DNA from: Halieaceae bacterium
GTDB lineage: Bacteria > Pseudomonadota > Gammaproteobacteria > Pseudomonadales > Halieaceae
Direction: 5' to 3'
Assembly: GCA_902613175.1 (NCBI GenBank)
Contig: CACMGJ010000002.1
Span: 62,001 to 126,000 of the forward strand
DNA: 64,000 bases
Position numbers and translations under genes: made by a program. A model generated the notes under the pieces. The model was not told the DNA's origin, ran no database searches, and worked only from the letters and a program-made list of their open reading frames with translations. Shown piece after piece: positions 41,201 through 49,409 of the stretch. Each line of letters opens with the position of its first letter. The stretch's first letter is position 1.

Positions 41201-42406
41201 ATGAGTGCAACTGACACGAGCTTGCAGAACTTTCAAGCTGACATCGATAAATGGATGTCGGAGAATGTCCCCAAGAAACCTGGCTTTCTGCTTCCGCTGA
41301 CGTTTCTGGAAGTTGGCACTGAGCAGCAGCTGGACTTCCTACGCGAGTGGCAGCTCAAATTATGGAGCGCAGGATTCCTGGGTATGCACTGGCCAACGGA
41401 ATATGGTGGTCAAGGTGCTGACCCTGCCTATCAGGGCATTGTCGATAAAGCCTTGAGTGCTCACAACGCACCGATCATTTTTAACACCATCGGTCTCAAC
41501 TGGACTGGGCCATTGTTGCTCGACGTGGGTACCGAGGAAGATCGCAAGCGTTACATCAAAAACATTCTGACTGGAGAAGAAATCTGGTGTCAGGGTTTCT
41601 CGGAGCCAGACCATGGCTCCGACCTTGGTAATGTGCAGACAAGAGCGGTTCGCGATGGTGACGAGTTTATCGTGAATGGCAGCAAGATTTGGACGACGCT
41701 CGGCAATTATGCGGACCACATGATTTTGCTGGCACGAACCGACACCAGCACGGCCAGAAAGTACGACGGTCTGTCATTCTTCCTCGCGCCAATGAAAGTT
41801 GCAGGTGTTGAGGCGCGGCCCATCAGAAAAGTGACGGGTGAGTTCGGCTTTAACGAGACCTTCTTCACCGACGCGCGGATTCCCGCATCTTGCCTTTTGG
41901 GTGATGAGGGGGGTGGTTGGCGAATGGCGATGAAGACGCTCGAGTACGAGCGAGGTGTGATCGCCGGTCAGGCCAGCGCCCACTCGATGCAGTCGATAGA
42001 TCTCGAAGACCTGATGGATGCCATGTACGACTTTGAGCGAGATGGCGCTCCCATTCTGGAAGACGCCATGATCCGCGATGAGCTGGTCAAACTGGCGATT
42101 GAAGCGAAGGCTAATTCGATTAGTGATCGACGCGCGGGTATCCCCGCACTGAATACCGACTACCCCTTCGGAATTGCCCTGTCGAACAAGTACCGACACA
42201 CCGAATACGCGCGACGGCTCAAAATGATGGGTGCCCACGTTCAGGGTGCGCAAGGAGCACTATTTATGGACGACGATAAGGCGTACATGGGCGGGTTCTG
42301 GCAGCGGGCTTATTTTGCAAACTTCGGAACCACCATTGGCGGGGGTACTACCCAGATTCAAGCCAACATTATTGGCGAGCACGTGCTCGGCCTGCCCAAG
42401 TCGTAA
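41201..42406 (+). CDS. Acyl-CoA dehydrogenase, catalytic subunit candidate
   Basis: A 401-residue member of the acyl-CoA dehydrogenase family. FSEPDHGSDLGNVQTRAV and VNGSKIWTTLGNYADHMIL are the FAD/acyl-CoA segments. Glu250 in KTLEYERG is the likely base. The ATG at 41201 follows AAAGG and is preferred to the GTG at 41192. It resembles actinobacterial FadE proteins that act as heterotetramers with a second, degenerate subunit; the gene just downstream fits that partner. Confidence 0.88.
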   Translation: MSATDTSLQNFQADIDKWMSENVPKKPGFLLPLTFLEVGTEQQLDFLREWQLKLWSAGFLGMHWPTEYGGQGADPAYQGIVDKALSAHNAPIIFNTIGLNWTGPLLLDVGTEEDRKRYIKNILTGEEIWCQGFSEPDHGSDLGNVQTRAVRDGDEFIVNGSKIWTTLGNYADHMILLARTDTSTARKYDGLSFFLAPMKVAGVEARPIRKVTGEFGFNETFFTDARIPASCLLGDEGGGWRMAMKTLEYERGVIAGQASAHSMQSIDLEDLMDAMYDFERDGAPILEDAMIRDELVKLAIEAKANSISDRRAGIPALNTDYPFGIALSNKYRHTEYARRLKMMGAHVQGAQGALFMDDDKAYMGGFWQRAYFANFGTTIGGGTTQIQANIIGEHVLGLPKS

Positions 42407-42415
42407 GGAGGTCGA

Positions 42416-43546
42416 GTGATTAGCGCCATTATTGGAAGTAAGAAGATCGATTTTTCTGAAGAGCAGGGCATGTTGCTCGACGTTGCACGCGAGTTTGTGA
42501 AGGACAAGTCGCCCGGCAGCGAGGTACGGAAACTACTTGAGAGCGAGGCGGGCTTCTCGGAGCCTGTTTGGCAGGAACTGGTCGACCTCGGTTGGACCGG
42601 CATTAACCTTCCGGAATCCGTCGGTGGTTCCGGGCTTGGGATTGCCGCTTTGATTCCCGTTGTTGAATCGATGGGTAAAGGACTTATGGGCACGCCGCTG
42701 GTGTCGACGGTATTAGCGGCAGAGCTCATTCGCCGAGCCGGTGGTATTGCCGAGGAAGATGTACTCGAAGATATTTCCGGCGGCTGTGCTGCGACCGTTG
42801 CCTATCTAGACGGTAGCGACTGGGGTGGCGCCAATACGGGCGTCAGCGTTGATGAGAACGGTGTGCTATCTGGTAGTAAGTTCATGGTGCCCGATGCGGC
42901 GCAAGCAACGTGGATTGCGGTTGTTGGGTCAGATGCAGCGGGTGACGCCGTGGTTGCGCTGGTGGCGGGCAGTGATGTCGCGGTGCAGGCGCAAGCATCC
43001 CACGCGTTGATTGACCTCACCAAGCGTGCTTCAACACTCGACTTCGCCGGAGTCAAAGCGCAGCGTGTGCTGTCAGGTGACAAGGTGGACTCGGCCATCC
43101 GAGATTACCTGCTCATTGGCGCGCTGTTGACAGCTGCAGAGGCGGTGGGTTCCACCTCCGCTTGTCTGGCCGGAATTGTTGATTACCTAAAGACACGAAA
43201 GCAGTTCGGAAAACTGATCGGTTCGTTTCAGGCGTTAAAGCACCCTACTGTTGATATCTATGTGGGCATGGAGCACTCCCGGTCACTGGTCTATCACGCA
43301 TCGAGCGAGATTGACGACGGTCCTCTGAGTACTGAGGCGGAAGTTGCCTGTCGCATGGCAAAAGCCAAAGCGTCAGACACCATCCAATATGCGGGTGATC
43401 GATCGGTGCAATTCCACGGTGGTTTTGGTTTTACCTGGGAGTGTGATTCGTCGCTCTTTATTCGACGCGCGGCCTGGAGCCAACAGCAATTCGGTGACGC
43501 AATGCATCATCGCAAGCGTTTGGCACCGCTACTTCTCGACGCCTGA
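42416..43546 (+). CDS. Acyl-CoA dehydrogenase-like protein, probable partner subunit
   Basis: A 376-residue acyl-CoA dehydrogenase fold with a weak middle domain (no clear GITEPxxGSD motif) but a good C-terminal one (TRKQFGKLIGSFQALKHP, then QFHGGFGFTWECDSSLF). I see no clear catalytic glutamate. The GTG start at 42416 follows AAGGAGGTC, 9 bases after the upstream stop. The pattern suits the non-catalytic half of an alpha2-beta2 enzyme. Substrate unknown. Confidence 0.82.
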   Translation: MISAIIGSKKIDFSEEQGMLLDVAREFVKDKSPGSEVRKLLESEAGFSEPVWQELVDLGWTGINLPESVGGSGLGIAALIPVVESMGKGLMGTPLVSTVLAAELIRRAGGIAEEDVLEDISGGCAATVAYLDGSDWGGANTGVSVDENGVLSGSKFMVPDAAQATWIAVVGSDAAGDAVVALVAGSDVAVQAQASHALIDLTKRASTLDFAGVKAQRVLSGDKVDSAIRDYLLIGALLTAAEAVGSTSACLAGIVDYLKTRKQFGKLIGSFQALKHPTVDIYVGMEHSRSLVYHASSEIDDGPLSTEAEVACRMAKAKASDTIQYAGDRSVQFHGGFGFTWECDSSLFIRRAAWSQQQFGDAMHHRKRLAPLLLDA

Positions 43547-43678
43547 GTTACCCCCTTTTTGGACGGTTGGTGATATTAGCCACCTTCCTCATCTCATTTG
43601 GCTAAGCCTCCTTGTGTTGTTGATTGCTGCCGTCGCCCCTCAGTGACTCCCCCTTCATTGCTTGGCGCTTTGATGGTG

Positions 43679-44857
43679 CTAATCAGTGGCAGGTAAGTGT
43701 TCGAGGAAATACCTGACGGTATTGCCACCCATCACTGCGCGGATATCGTCTTCCGAGAGGCCTCGCTTGAGAAGTGCTGACGTTAAATAAGCAAGATCAT
43801 TAGCGGCTATGGGCGTTGTCACCGCACCATCCCAATCGGAACCCAATGCAACCGCCTCAACCCCAAAGGTCTCAGTGCCATAGGCGATGGCATCGGCTAT
43901 GGCGGTTACATCTGTGCCACAGACCGCCTCGGACCAGAAGCCTACACCGATCAATCCACCGCGCTCTGCAATTCGCGTTATCAGGTCGTCGCTGATATTG
44001 CGTTTGCGATCACAATGTCCTTTGAAGCCTGTGTGACTCACAATGAGGGGGCTGTCGATAAGATTCAGCACATCGTCAACAACCTGTGGCGAGGAGTGCG
44101 ATACATCGATCATGATCCCCATGCTGTCCATCAGGCGCACCGCCTGGCGGCCAAAGTCCGTCAAACCGGCATTTGACTCTCCGTGCAGCGAGCCACCTAG
44201 CTTGTTATCAAAGAAGTGCTGAAGCGACATCATACGAAAACCCACATCATAAAGCCGCTTGATGTTGTCCAGATCGCCATCCAAGGCGTGCGACCCCTCG
44301 GTGCCTAGGAGTCCGGCGATCAGCTTGCTGCCGTCTTCTCGCGATTTCAGTACCTGTTTGAGTTCTTCTGAGGAGGTGACCACTTCGAGTGAGTCGTTAT
44401 CAGCAGCAAACGCATGTAGACGATCTGCCTGATACATCGCGCGCTCGAACAGTGAGGTTCTCGTGCTGAGTGGCCAGCGGTGTAGCAGAGCGAGCAGGGT
44501 AATGTTGTCAGTGGCGTCAGCCGAATTGGAGTCATAGTTCTGACCGTTGGGGGACTTTGTGACTACGGTCAGCATCTGAATCGCCATGTTGCCATCCAGC
44601 ATTCGTGGTACATCTACCTGACCTCGCTCGGAGCGCTCCAGCATGGATCGGTGCCAGAGCAGTGTGTCGGCGTGCAGGTCCGCTATATCGAGTGACTGGT
44701 GCAGTGCCATGGCATCGGTAGAGGGTACCTCGCCTTTGTCGCCAGCTATGCGGTTTTGAGCATTCTCTAGCGCAGCGGGCCCGAGGGTATAAATCGCGAG
44801 CACGACACCGAGTGATAATACCGTGATGAGTGTAAGGAGCAGTCTGAGCGCAGTCAT
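43679..44857 (-). CDS. Membrane dipeptidase, M19 (renal dipeptidase) family
   Basis: A 392-residue zinc peptidase with an N-terminal membrane anchor or signal (residues 1-24). The first metal motif is DLHADTLLW, followed by GLLGTEGSHAL, IDVSHSSPQVVDD and SHTGFKGHCDRKRNI, all family features; GSDWDGA holds a further conserved Asp. M19 enzymes cleave dipeptides, including some with D-residues, or related amides. It is probably periplasmic. It is divergent from the photolyase gene. Confidence 0.88.
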   Translation of the reverse strand: MTALRLLLTLITVLSLGVVLAIYTLGPAALENAQNRIAGDKGEVPSTDAMALHQSLDIADLHADTLLWHRSMLERSERGQVDVPRMLDGNMAIQMLTVVTKSPNGQNYDSNSADATDNITLLALLHRWPLSTRTSLFERAMYQADRLHAFAADNDSLEVVTSSEELKQVLKSREDGSKLIAGLLGTEGSHALDGDLDNIKRLYDVGFRMMSLQHFFDNKLGGSLHGESNAGLTDFGRQAVRLMDSMGIMIDVSHSSPQVVDDVLNLIDSPLIVSHTGFKGHCDRKRNISDDLITRIAERGGLIGVGFWSEAVCGTDVTAIADAIAYGTETFGVEAVALGSDWDGAVTTPIAANDLAYLTSALLKRGLSEDDIRAVMGGNTVRYFLEHLPATD

Positions 44858-44917
44858 GTCTAACCTTTTTCTTGTGGTTGATGCGTCTGAACCAAGTTGC
44901 CGATCGTAAGCCTGGCC

Positions 44918-46444
44918 ATGAATGAATCCAAGCTTATCCTGGTCCTAGGCGATCAACTCAGTCTCAATCAGCCGGCCTTAAAGCAGGCCGATCCAGGGTG
45001 CGACCTTGTTGTGCTTGCCGAGGTCGCTGAAGAGGCCACCTATGTACGCCATAACCGACACAAGATCGTGTTGTTGTTCGCTGCCATGCGCCACTTCCGT
45101 CTGCAGCTTGAGGCGCTGGGGTACGATGTTCATTACACCGCCATCGATCAAGGCGTGGCGAGTCTAGAAGAAGCGGTGCGAAACGTCCTGGCGCAAACCG
45201 CCGCTACCGAAGTTGTTGTCTGTGAGCCGGGAGAATATCGCCTCGTGCATCAGATGCGGAATGCATGGTCATCCTCGCTTTGTGTACCGGTGACGGTCCT
45301 TGAAGATGATCGATTTCTGGCATCCCATGACGACTTCGAGCTCTGGGCTCGCGGTAAAAAGCAGCTTCGCATGGAGTTCTTTTATCGAAAGATGCGCGAG
45401 CGCTACCAGCTGTTAATGGATGACGGCCAACCCGCCGGCGGCAAGTGGAACTACGATGCCAATAATCGCTCGGGTTGGCGTAATCAGCGGGAGATTCCAG
45501 CGCGTCCTGACGTGCCTGTCGATGACATCACATCAACCGTGATTGCTGATGTTAATCAACGGTTCCCCAACAACCCCGGCGATCTGAGTCAGTTTCGACT
45601 GGCAGTGACTCGAATTGAGGCAGAGCGTCAGTTCGATTGGTTTGTAACCTACGCGCTAGCGGATTTTGGGACCTATCAAGATGCGCTGGTTGAAGAATCA
45701 CCTTGGGTCTTCCACGGCCTGATCTCCATGTACATCAACTGTGGGCTGCTTGATCCACTGGCGGTCTGTCAGCGCGTTGAGATCGCCTGGCGAGAAGGTG
45801 ACTGCTCGCTCTCTGCAGCGGAGGGCTTCATAAGGCAGGTGTTGGGGTGGCGCGAATACATACGCGGCATTTATTGGCTACTGATGCCCGAGTACAAAAC
45901 CCGAAACACATTGAGTGCGACGCGTCCCCTACCTGATTTTTTCTGGGACGCAAATACCGATATGCGCTGCTTGAGTCGCGCAATAGAACAATCGCTCGAT
46001 CATGGCTATGCGCATCACATTCAGCGCCTGATGGTCATTGGTAACTTCGCACTATTGGCAGGTCTCGACGTCATGGAGGTCTGTGACTGGTATCTCGGTG
46101 TCTATGTGGACGCGTACGAGTGGGTAGAGCTACCCAACACCCTCGGTATGGCCTTGTATGGCGACAATGCGGTTATCGCCAGTAAGCCTTACGCTGCCAG
46201 TGGTAAGTACATTCAGAAGCAGGGCAACCACTGTCAGCAGTGTCGTTACAAGCCATCTAAGACCACCGGTCCTGACGCCTGTCCCTACAACAGTCTCTAT
46301 TGGCGTTTTATCGACCGCCATCTCGATAACTTCGGCAGCAACCCGAGAATGGGTTTGGTCGCCGCGAACTGGCGTAAGCGCGATCCCGAGGAGCGAGCCG
46401 CTATCGTGCAGTGGGCAGATAAAATGATTGAGGAGTGGGCCTAG
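44918..46444 (+). CDS. phrB: Iron-sulfur (6-4) photolyase, FeS-BCP/PhrB type
   Basis: A 508-residue photolyase of the bacterial FeS-BCP class, which repairs (6-4) photoproducts with light. Four cysteines at 351, 439, 442 and 455 match, one residue offset, the 4Fe-4S ligands of Agrobacterium PhrB. The start LILVLGDQLSLNQPAL is typical. A TTG at 44897 is in frame, but the ATG at 44918 matches family starts. It ends one base before the convergent DUF2256 gene. The deazaflavin-like antenna is family knowledge, not seen here. Confidence 0.9.
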   Translation: MNESKLILVLGDQLSLNQPALKQADPGCDLVVLAEVAEEATYVRHNRHKIVLLFAAMRHFRLQLEALGYDVHYTAIDQGVASLEEAVRNVLAQTAATEVVVCEPGEYRLVHQMRNAWSSSLCVPVTVLEDDRFLASHDDFELWARGKKQLRMEFFYRKMRERYQLLMDDGQPAGGKWNYDANNRSGWRNQREIPARPDVPVDDITSTVIADVNQRFPNNPGDLSQFRLAVTRIEAERQFDWFVTYALADFGTYQDALVEESPWVFHGLISMYINCGLLDPLAVCQRVEIAWREGDCSLSAAEGFIRQVLGWREYIRGIYWLLMPEYKTRNTLSATRPLPDFFWDANTDMRCLSRAIEQSLDHGYAHHIQRLMVIGNFALLAGLDVMEVCDWYLGVYVDAYEWVELPNTLGMALYGDNAVIASKPYAASGKYIQKQGNHCQQCRYKPSKTTGPDACPYNSLYWRFIDRHLDNFGSNPRMGLVAANWRKRDPEERAAIVQWADKMIEEWA

Positions 46445-46594
46445 CTATGGCTTTTTCTTCAGCGTGTAACGACGGCCCGAGCAACGTTTCGAGCAATACA
46501 CCACAGAGTCCCAGTTGAGCTTCCACTTCGCACGCCAAGCGAACGGGCGGTCACACACAGGGCAGATTTTGATGGGTAGGTCAGCCTTTTTCAC
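46445..46594 (-). CDS. DUF2256 zinc-finger-like small protein
   Basis: A 49-residue protein with KICPVCDRPFAWRAKW and VVYCSKRCSGRR, the CxxC...CxxxC pattern of DUF2256, probably a small zinc finger of unknown role. Genes of this family are often beside DASH cryptochromes, as here. I chose the GTG at 46594, which overlaps the end of the cryptochrome gene (stop 46581-46583) and gives the usual ~50 residues; an ATG at 46618 is the alternative. It abuts the photolyase gene tail to tail. Confidence 0.75.
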   Translation of the reverse strand: MKKADLPIKICPVCDRPFAWRAKWKLNWDSVVYCSKRCSGRRYTLKKKP

Positions 46595-47885
46595 TGTCGA
46601 TAGGCCAATCGGCGGCATCGGTAATGTAGTCGGGTTGCAGAGGTCGAACACCGCCCCACTTAGCCACAAAAATGCCGTTCGGGTCATGATCAGCCGTCTG
46701 TTTTCCTAAATCGAAATGACGGCCACCTCGCGGATCGCTTCCTACTCCCGCAATGTATTGCCAGTTCCCATAGTTGCTCCCGACGTCATAGTCGATCAGG
46801 TGTTTCTCAAAAAAAGCCGCGCCGAACCGCCAGTCACCTTGCAGCTCGTTAATAAGACAGCTCGCTGCGATTTGACGCCCGCGGTTGCTCATCCAGCCGG
46901 TGGCCACCAACTGTCGCATCAAGGCATTGACGATGGGGTAGTTGGTGTCACCCGCGCACCAGCGCGCGAAATTGCGTGGCTCGAAGGTGGATCGTAACGG
47001 CTTACCCGTTAACCCTGAGAGAAGGAATAGTGCCTTACCATCAACCATGGCACGCCAGTAGAAGAATTCGCGCCACAACAATTCGAAAAATAGCCAATAT
47101 GTTGACTCATTGGCGACTTTACTTTTTTCGAAATTAAAAATGGTATGAGCCACCTCACGAACCGATAGATTGCCGTTGGCTAGCCAGGGAGAGAAGGTGC
47201 TTGAGCCATCAAATCCATCCAGGCAATTACGCGTCAGTTTGTACCGTGTGATGGATTCGTCGTCCCAAATAAATTGCTTAACTCTACGCAGGCCTGCCCG
47301 GCGACCCCCGGGCAGGGGTAGGCCAGGATGTGGCTTGTGCATGGAGGGTGGAATGGCATCGAACTGTGCCGACGGTGGCGGTGGCAGTTGTTCCGGTGCT
47401 GCGTTTGGACCTCTGACGTTCAGTTTTTCAACTTTTCGTCGGAAGGGAGAGAACACCTGTGGCAGGTCTTCAAGCGGCATTGGCAAATCAGTTTCAGAAA
47501 ATAAGGTATTACCGCGATGGATTTGAATGGGGATATCCAGTTTTCCCGCAAGATAGGCGACGGATTGCTTCTCTTCCCAGCCCGGATGGTCACTGACGCT
47601 GACTTCCGTGATGCCGTAACGTTCGATGAGGTGCGGTATGACTAGTTCGGGAGATCCCTCCAGAACCAGAAGATCTTGACCGAGCGTCTGAAGTTCTTTT
47701 TTGAGCTCTATCAACGACTCACGCAAGAAACGATCGCGCTGCGCACCGATACCTGTGAGGTTGCACCATGGCTTTGGCTTGGGTATGAGGAACAGACATA
47801 ACAATGAGTCCGCGGCTGCATGGCTGGCGAGCGCAGGATTGTCATTGAGTCGTAGGTCGGTTCGGAACCAGTGAAGATGACGCAT
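46581..47885 (-). CDS. DASH-type cryptochrome/photolyase
   Basis: A 434-residue flavoprotein of the photolyase/cryptochrome family. The photolyase domain begins MRHLHWFRTDLRLNDNPAL, and the FAD domain includes LWREFFYWRAM, LMRQLVATGWMSNRGRQIAA and NYGNWQYIAGVGSDPRGGR, with the DASH-like tail KQTADHDPNGIFVAKWGG. DASH proteins repair cyclobutane dimers in single-stranded DNA or sense light. The frame reaches 47933, but the ATG at 47885 follows GAGG and matches the family start. It overlaps DUF2256 downstream. Confidence 0.88.
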   Translation of the reverse strand: MRHLHWFRTDLRLNDNPALASHAAADSLLCLFLIPKPKPWCNLTGIGAQRDRFLRESLIELKKELQTLGQDLLVLEGSPELVIPHLIERYGITEVSVSDHPGWEEKQSVAYLAGKLDIPIQIHRGNTLFSETDLPMPLEDLPQVFSPFRRKVEKLNVRGPNAAPEQLPPPPSAQFDAIPPSMHKPHPGLPLPGGRRAGLRRVKQFIWDDESITRYKLTRNCLDGFDGSSTFSPWLANGNLSVREVAHTIFNFEKSKVANESTYWLFFELLWREFFYWRAMVDGKALFLLSGLTGKPLRSTFEPRNFARWCAGDTNYPIVNALMRQLVATGWMSNRGRQIAASCLINELQGDWRFGAAFFEKHLIDYDVGSNYGNWQYIAGVGSDPRGGRHFDLGKQTADHDPNGIFVAKWGGVRPLQPDYITDAADWPIDSEKG

Positions 47886-47908
47886 GCAGAGAGGCCTCGT
47901 GATGAACC

Positions 47909-47919
47909 TGTACTGTACA
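47909..47919. promoter_or_regulatory. Tandem TGTAC motif upstream of the cryptochrome gene
   Basis: TGTACTGTACA lies 24 bases upstream of the cryptochrome ATG. TGTACA half-sites are part of operators of B12-dependent light sensors (CarH/LitR) as I recall them, but the usual spaced pair is not present. Confidence 0.25.
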
Positions 47920-48118
47920 AGAGGTCGATGCAACGATGATGAGGGTCGAAATACTTCAAGTCGGACGTAGGCTCGACGCGCAACCGGGCTTTGTTTTGCG
48001 TTTAGGGCGAATGCGAGTCTATTCTTCTCCGCGTGTTTCGCTTTGCAAAAAAAACGAAGCGATGAGACGCCGTTAATAATAAAAACTGTATGAATGGATT
48101 AATTGAGAGGTTTTCTGC

Positions 48119-49228
48119 ATGAGCTCACACGACACGCTACTCAGCCCCACAACCGTTGGGGGACTCGAACTTAACAATCGTGTGGTGATGGCGCCCATGA
48201 CACGGAACCAGTCGCCGGACAATATTCCAACGGACGCCAACGCCGAGTACTACTGTAAGCGTGCCGCCGGCGGTGTGGGTCTAATCGTGACCGAGGGGAC
48301 CTGTGTTGATCACATCGCGGCTAGTGGATACCCGGGCGTTCCTTATATTCACGGTGATGATCGTTTGGCGGGGTGGAAACGTGTTGTCGACGCGGTTCAC
48401 GCCAAGGGCGGGAAGATTGCACCTCAGCTTTGGCATGTTGGTGGTATGCGCAAGCGTGGTGTCCTCCCCGAGGGTGATGTCGATGGGTACGCCCCCTCCG
48501 GAATGAATGTTCCAGGTAAGGTCAACCGTCACACGATGACCACCGCTGATATCGACGATGTGATAACCGCATTTGCCAAGGGTGCTCGTGATGCGCAGGC
48601 GGTCGGCTTTGATGCCCTTGAAATTCATGGCGCCCATGGCTATTTGCTCGATCAGTTCTTCTGGGAAGGCACCAACCGGAGAGATGACGAATACGGTGGT
48701 TCGATGGCAGAGCGCGGTCGTTTCGTATCAGAGATTATTGCCGCGTGTCGCTCCGAGGTCGGTAAGGACTTCCCCATTATTCTCCGTTGGTCACAATGGA
48801 AGCAGCAGGACTACACGGCGCGTTTGGCGCCAACAGAGGCATTGCTGGCGGACTTTCTCGAGCCACTGGTCGATGCAGGCGTAGACATTTTCCACTGTAG
48901 TCAGCGACGTTTCTGGGAGCCTGAATTCGAGGGTAGCGATCTTAATCTCGCTGGCTGGGTCAAGAAGTTGACCGGCATGCCCACGATTACGGTGGGTAGT
49001 GTCAGTCTTGACGCGGACTTCATCCCGGATCCTGGTGAGGTTGGCTTCAAAGCGGCCAAACCTGCGTCGCTTGACCGTCTCAACGAAATGTTGGACCGAG
49101 GTGAATTCGATCTGGTTGCTGTCGGCAGGGCGCTCATCGCTAACCCCGACTGGGTGCGAGTAGTGGAGCGTGGCGATGTTAGTGGATTGGCGGCCTTCGA
49201 AAAGTCCATGTTAATGACGCTAGACTAA
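48119..49228 (+). CDS. Old Yellow Enzyme family NADH:flavin oxidoreductase
   Basis: A 369-residue FMN-dependent ene-reductase-like TIM barrel. It starts with LNNRVVMAPMTRNQS. The substrate-binding pair His170 and His173 with Tyr175 is seen in EIHGAHGYLLDQFFWEGTNRR, and the C-terminal VAVGRALIANPDWV binds the FMN phosphate. Such enzymes reduce activated double bonds, nitro-compounds or related substrates. The gene is transcribed away from the cryptochrome and stands alone. Substrate unknown. Confidence 0.88.
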   Translation: MSSHDTLLSPTTVGGLELNNRVVMAPMTRNQSPDNIPTDANAEYYCKRAAGGVGLIVTEGTCVDHIAASGYPGVPYIHGDDRLAGWKRVVDAVHAKGGKIAPQLWHVGGMRKRGVLPEGDVDGYAPSGMNVPGKVNRHTMTTADIDDVITAFAKGARDAQAVGFDALEIHGAHGYLLDQFFWEGTNRRDDEYGGSMAERGRFVSEIIAACRSEVGKDFPIILRWSQWKQQDYTARLAPTEALLADFLEPLVDAGVDIFHCSQRRFWEPEFEGSDLNLAGWVKKLTGMPTITVGSVSLDADFIPDPGEVGFKAAKPASLDRLNEMLDRGEFDLVAVGRALIANPDWVRVVERGDVSGLAAFEKSMLMTLD

Positions 49229-49409
49229 CCAGCGCCCAGTAACTGTCATCCCAAAACCGGAATTGACTTTTTGACCGTAACATTACTGTCTTTTAACCGA
49301 CATGATTTATTAACTCGTCGCGATTACGGTGTAGGTGGCGTAAGTAGCGCTCTATTACGGTATTCACAATTTTAGTCGTAACCATATTTCCCTTAAAGAG
49401 GTTAAGGAC

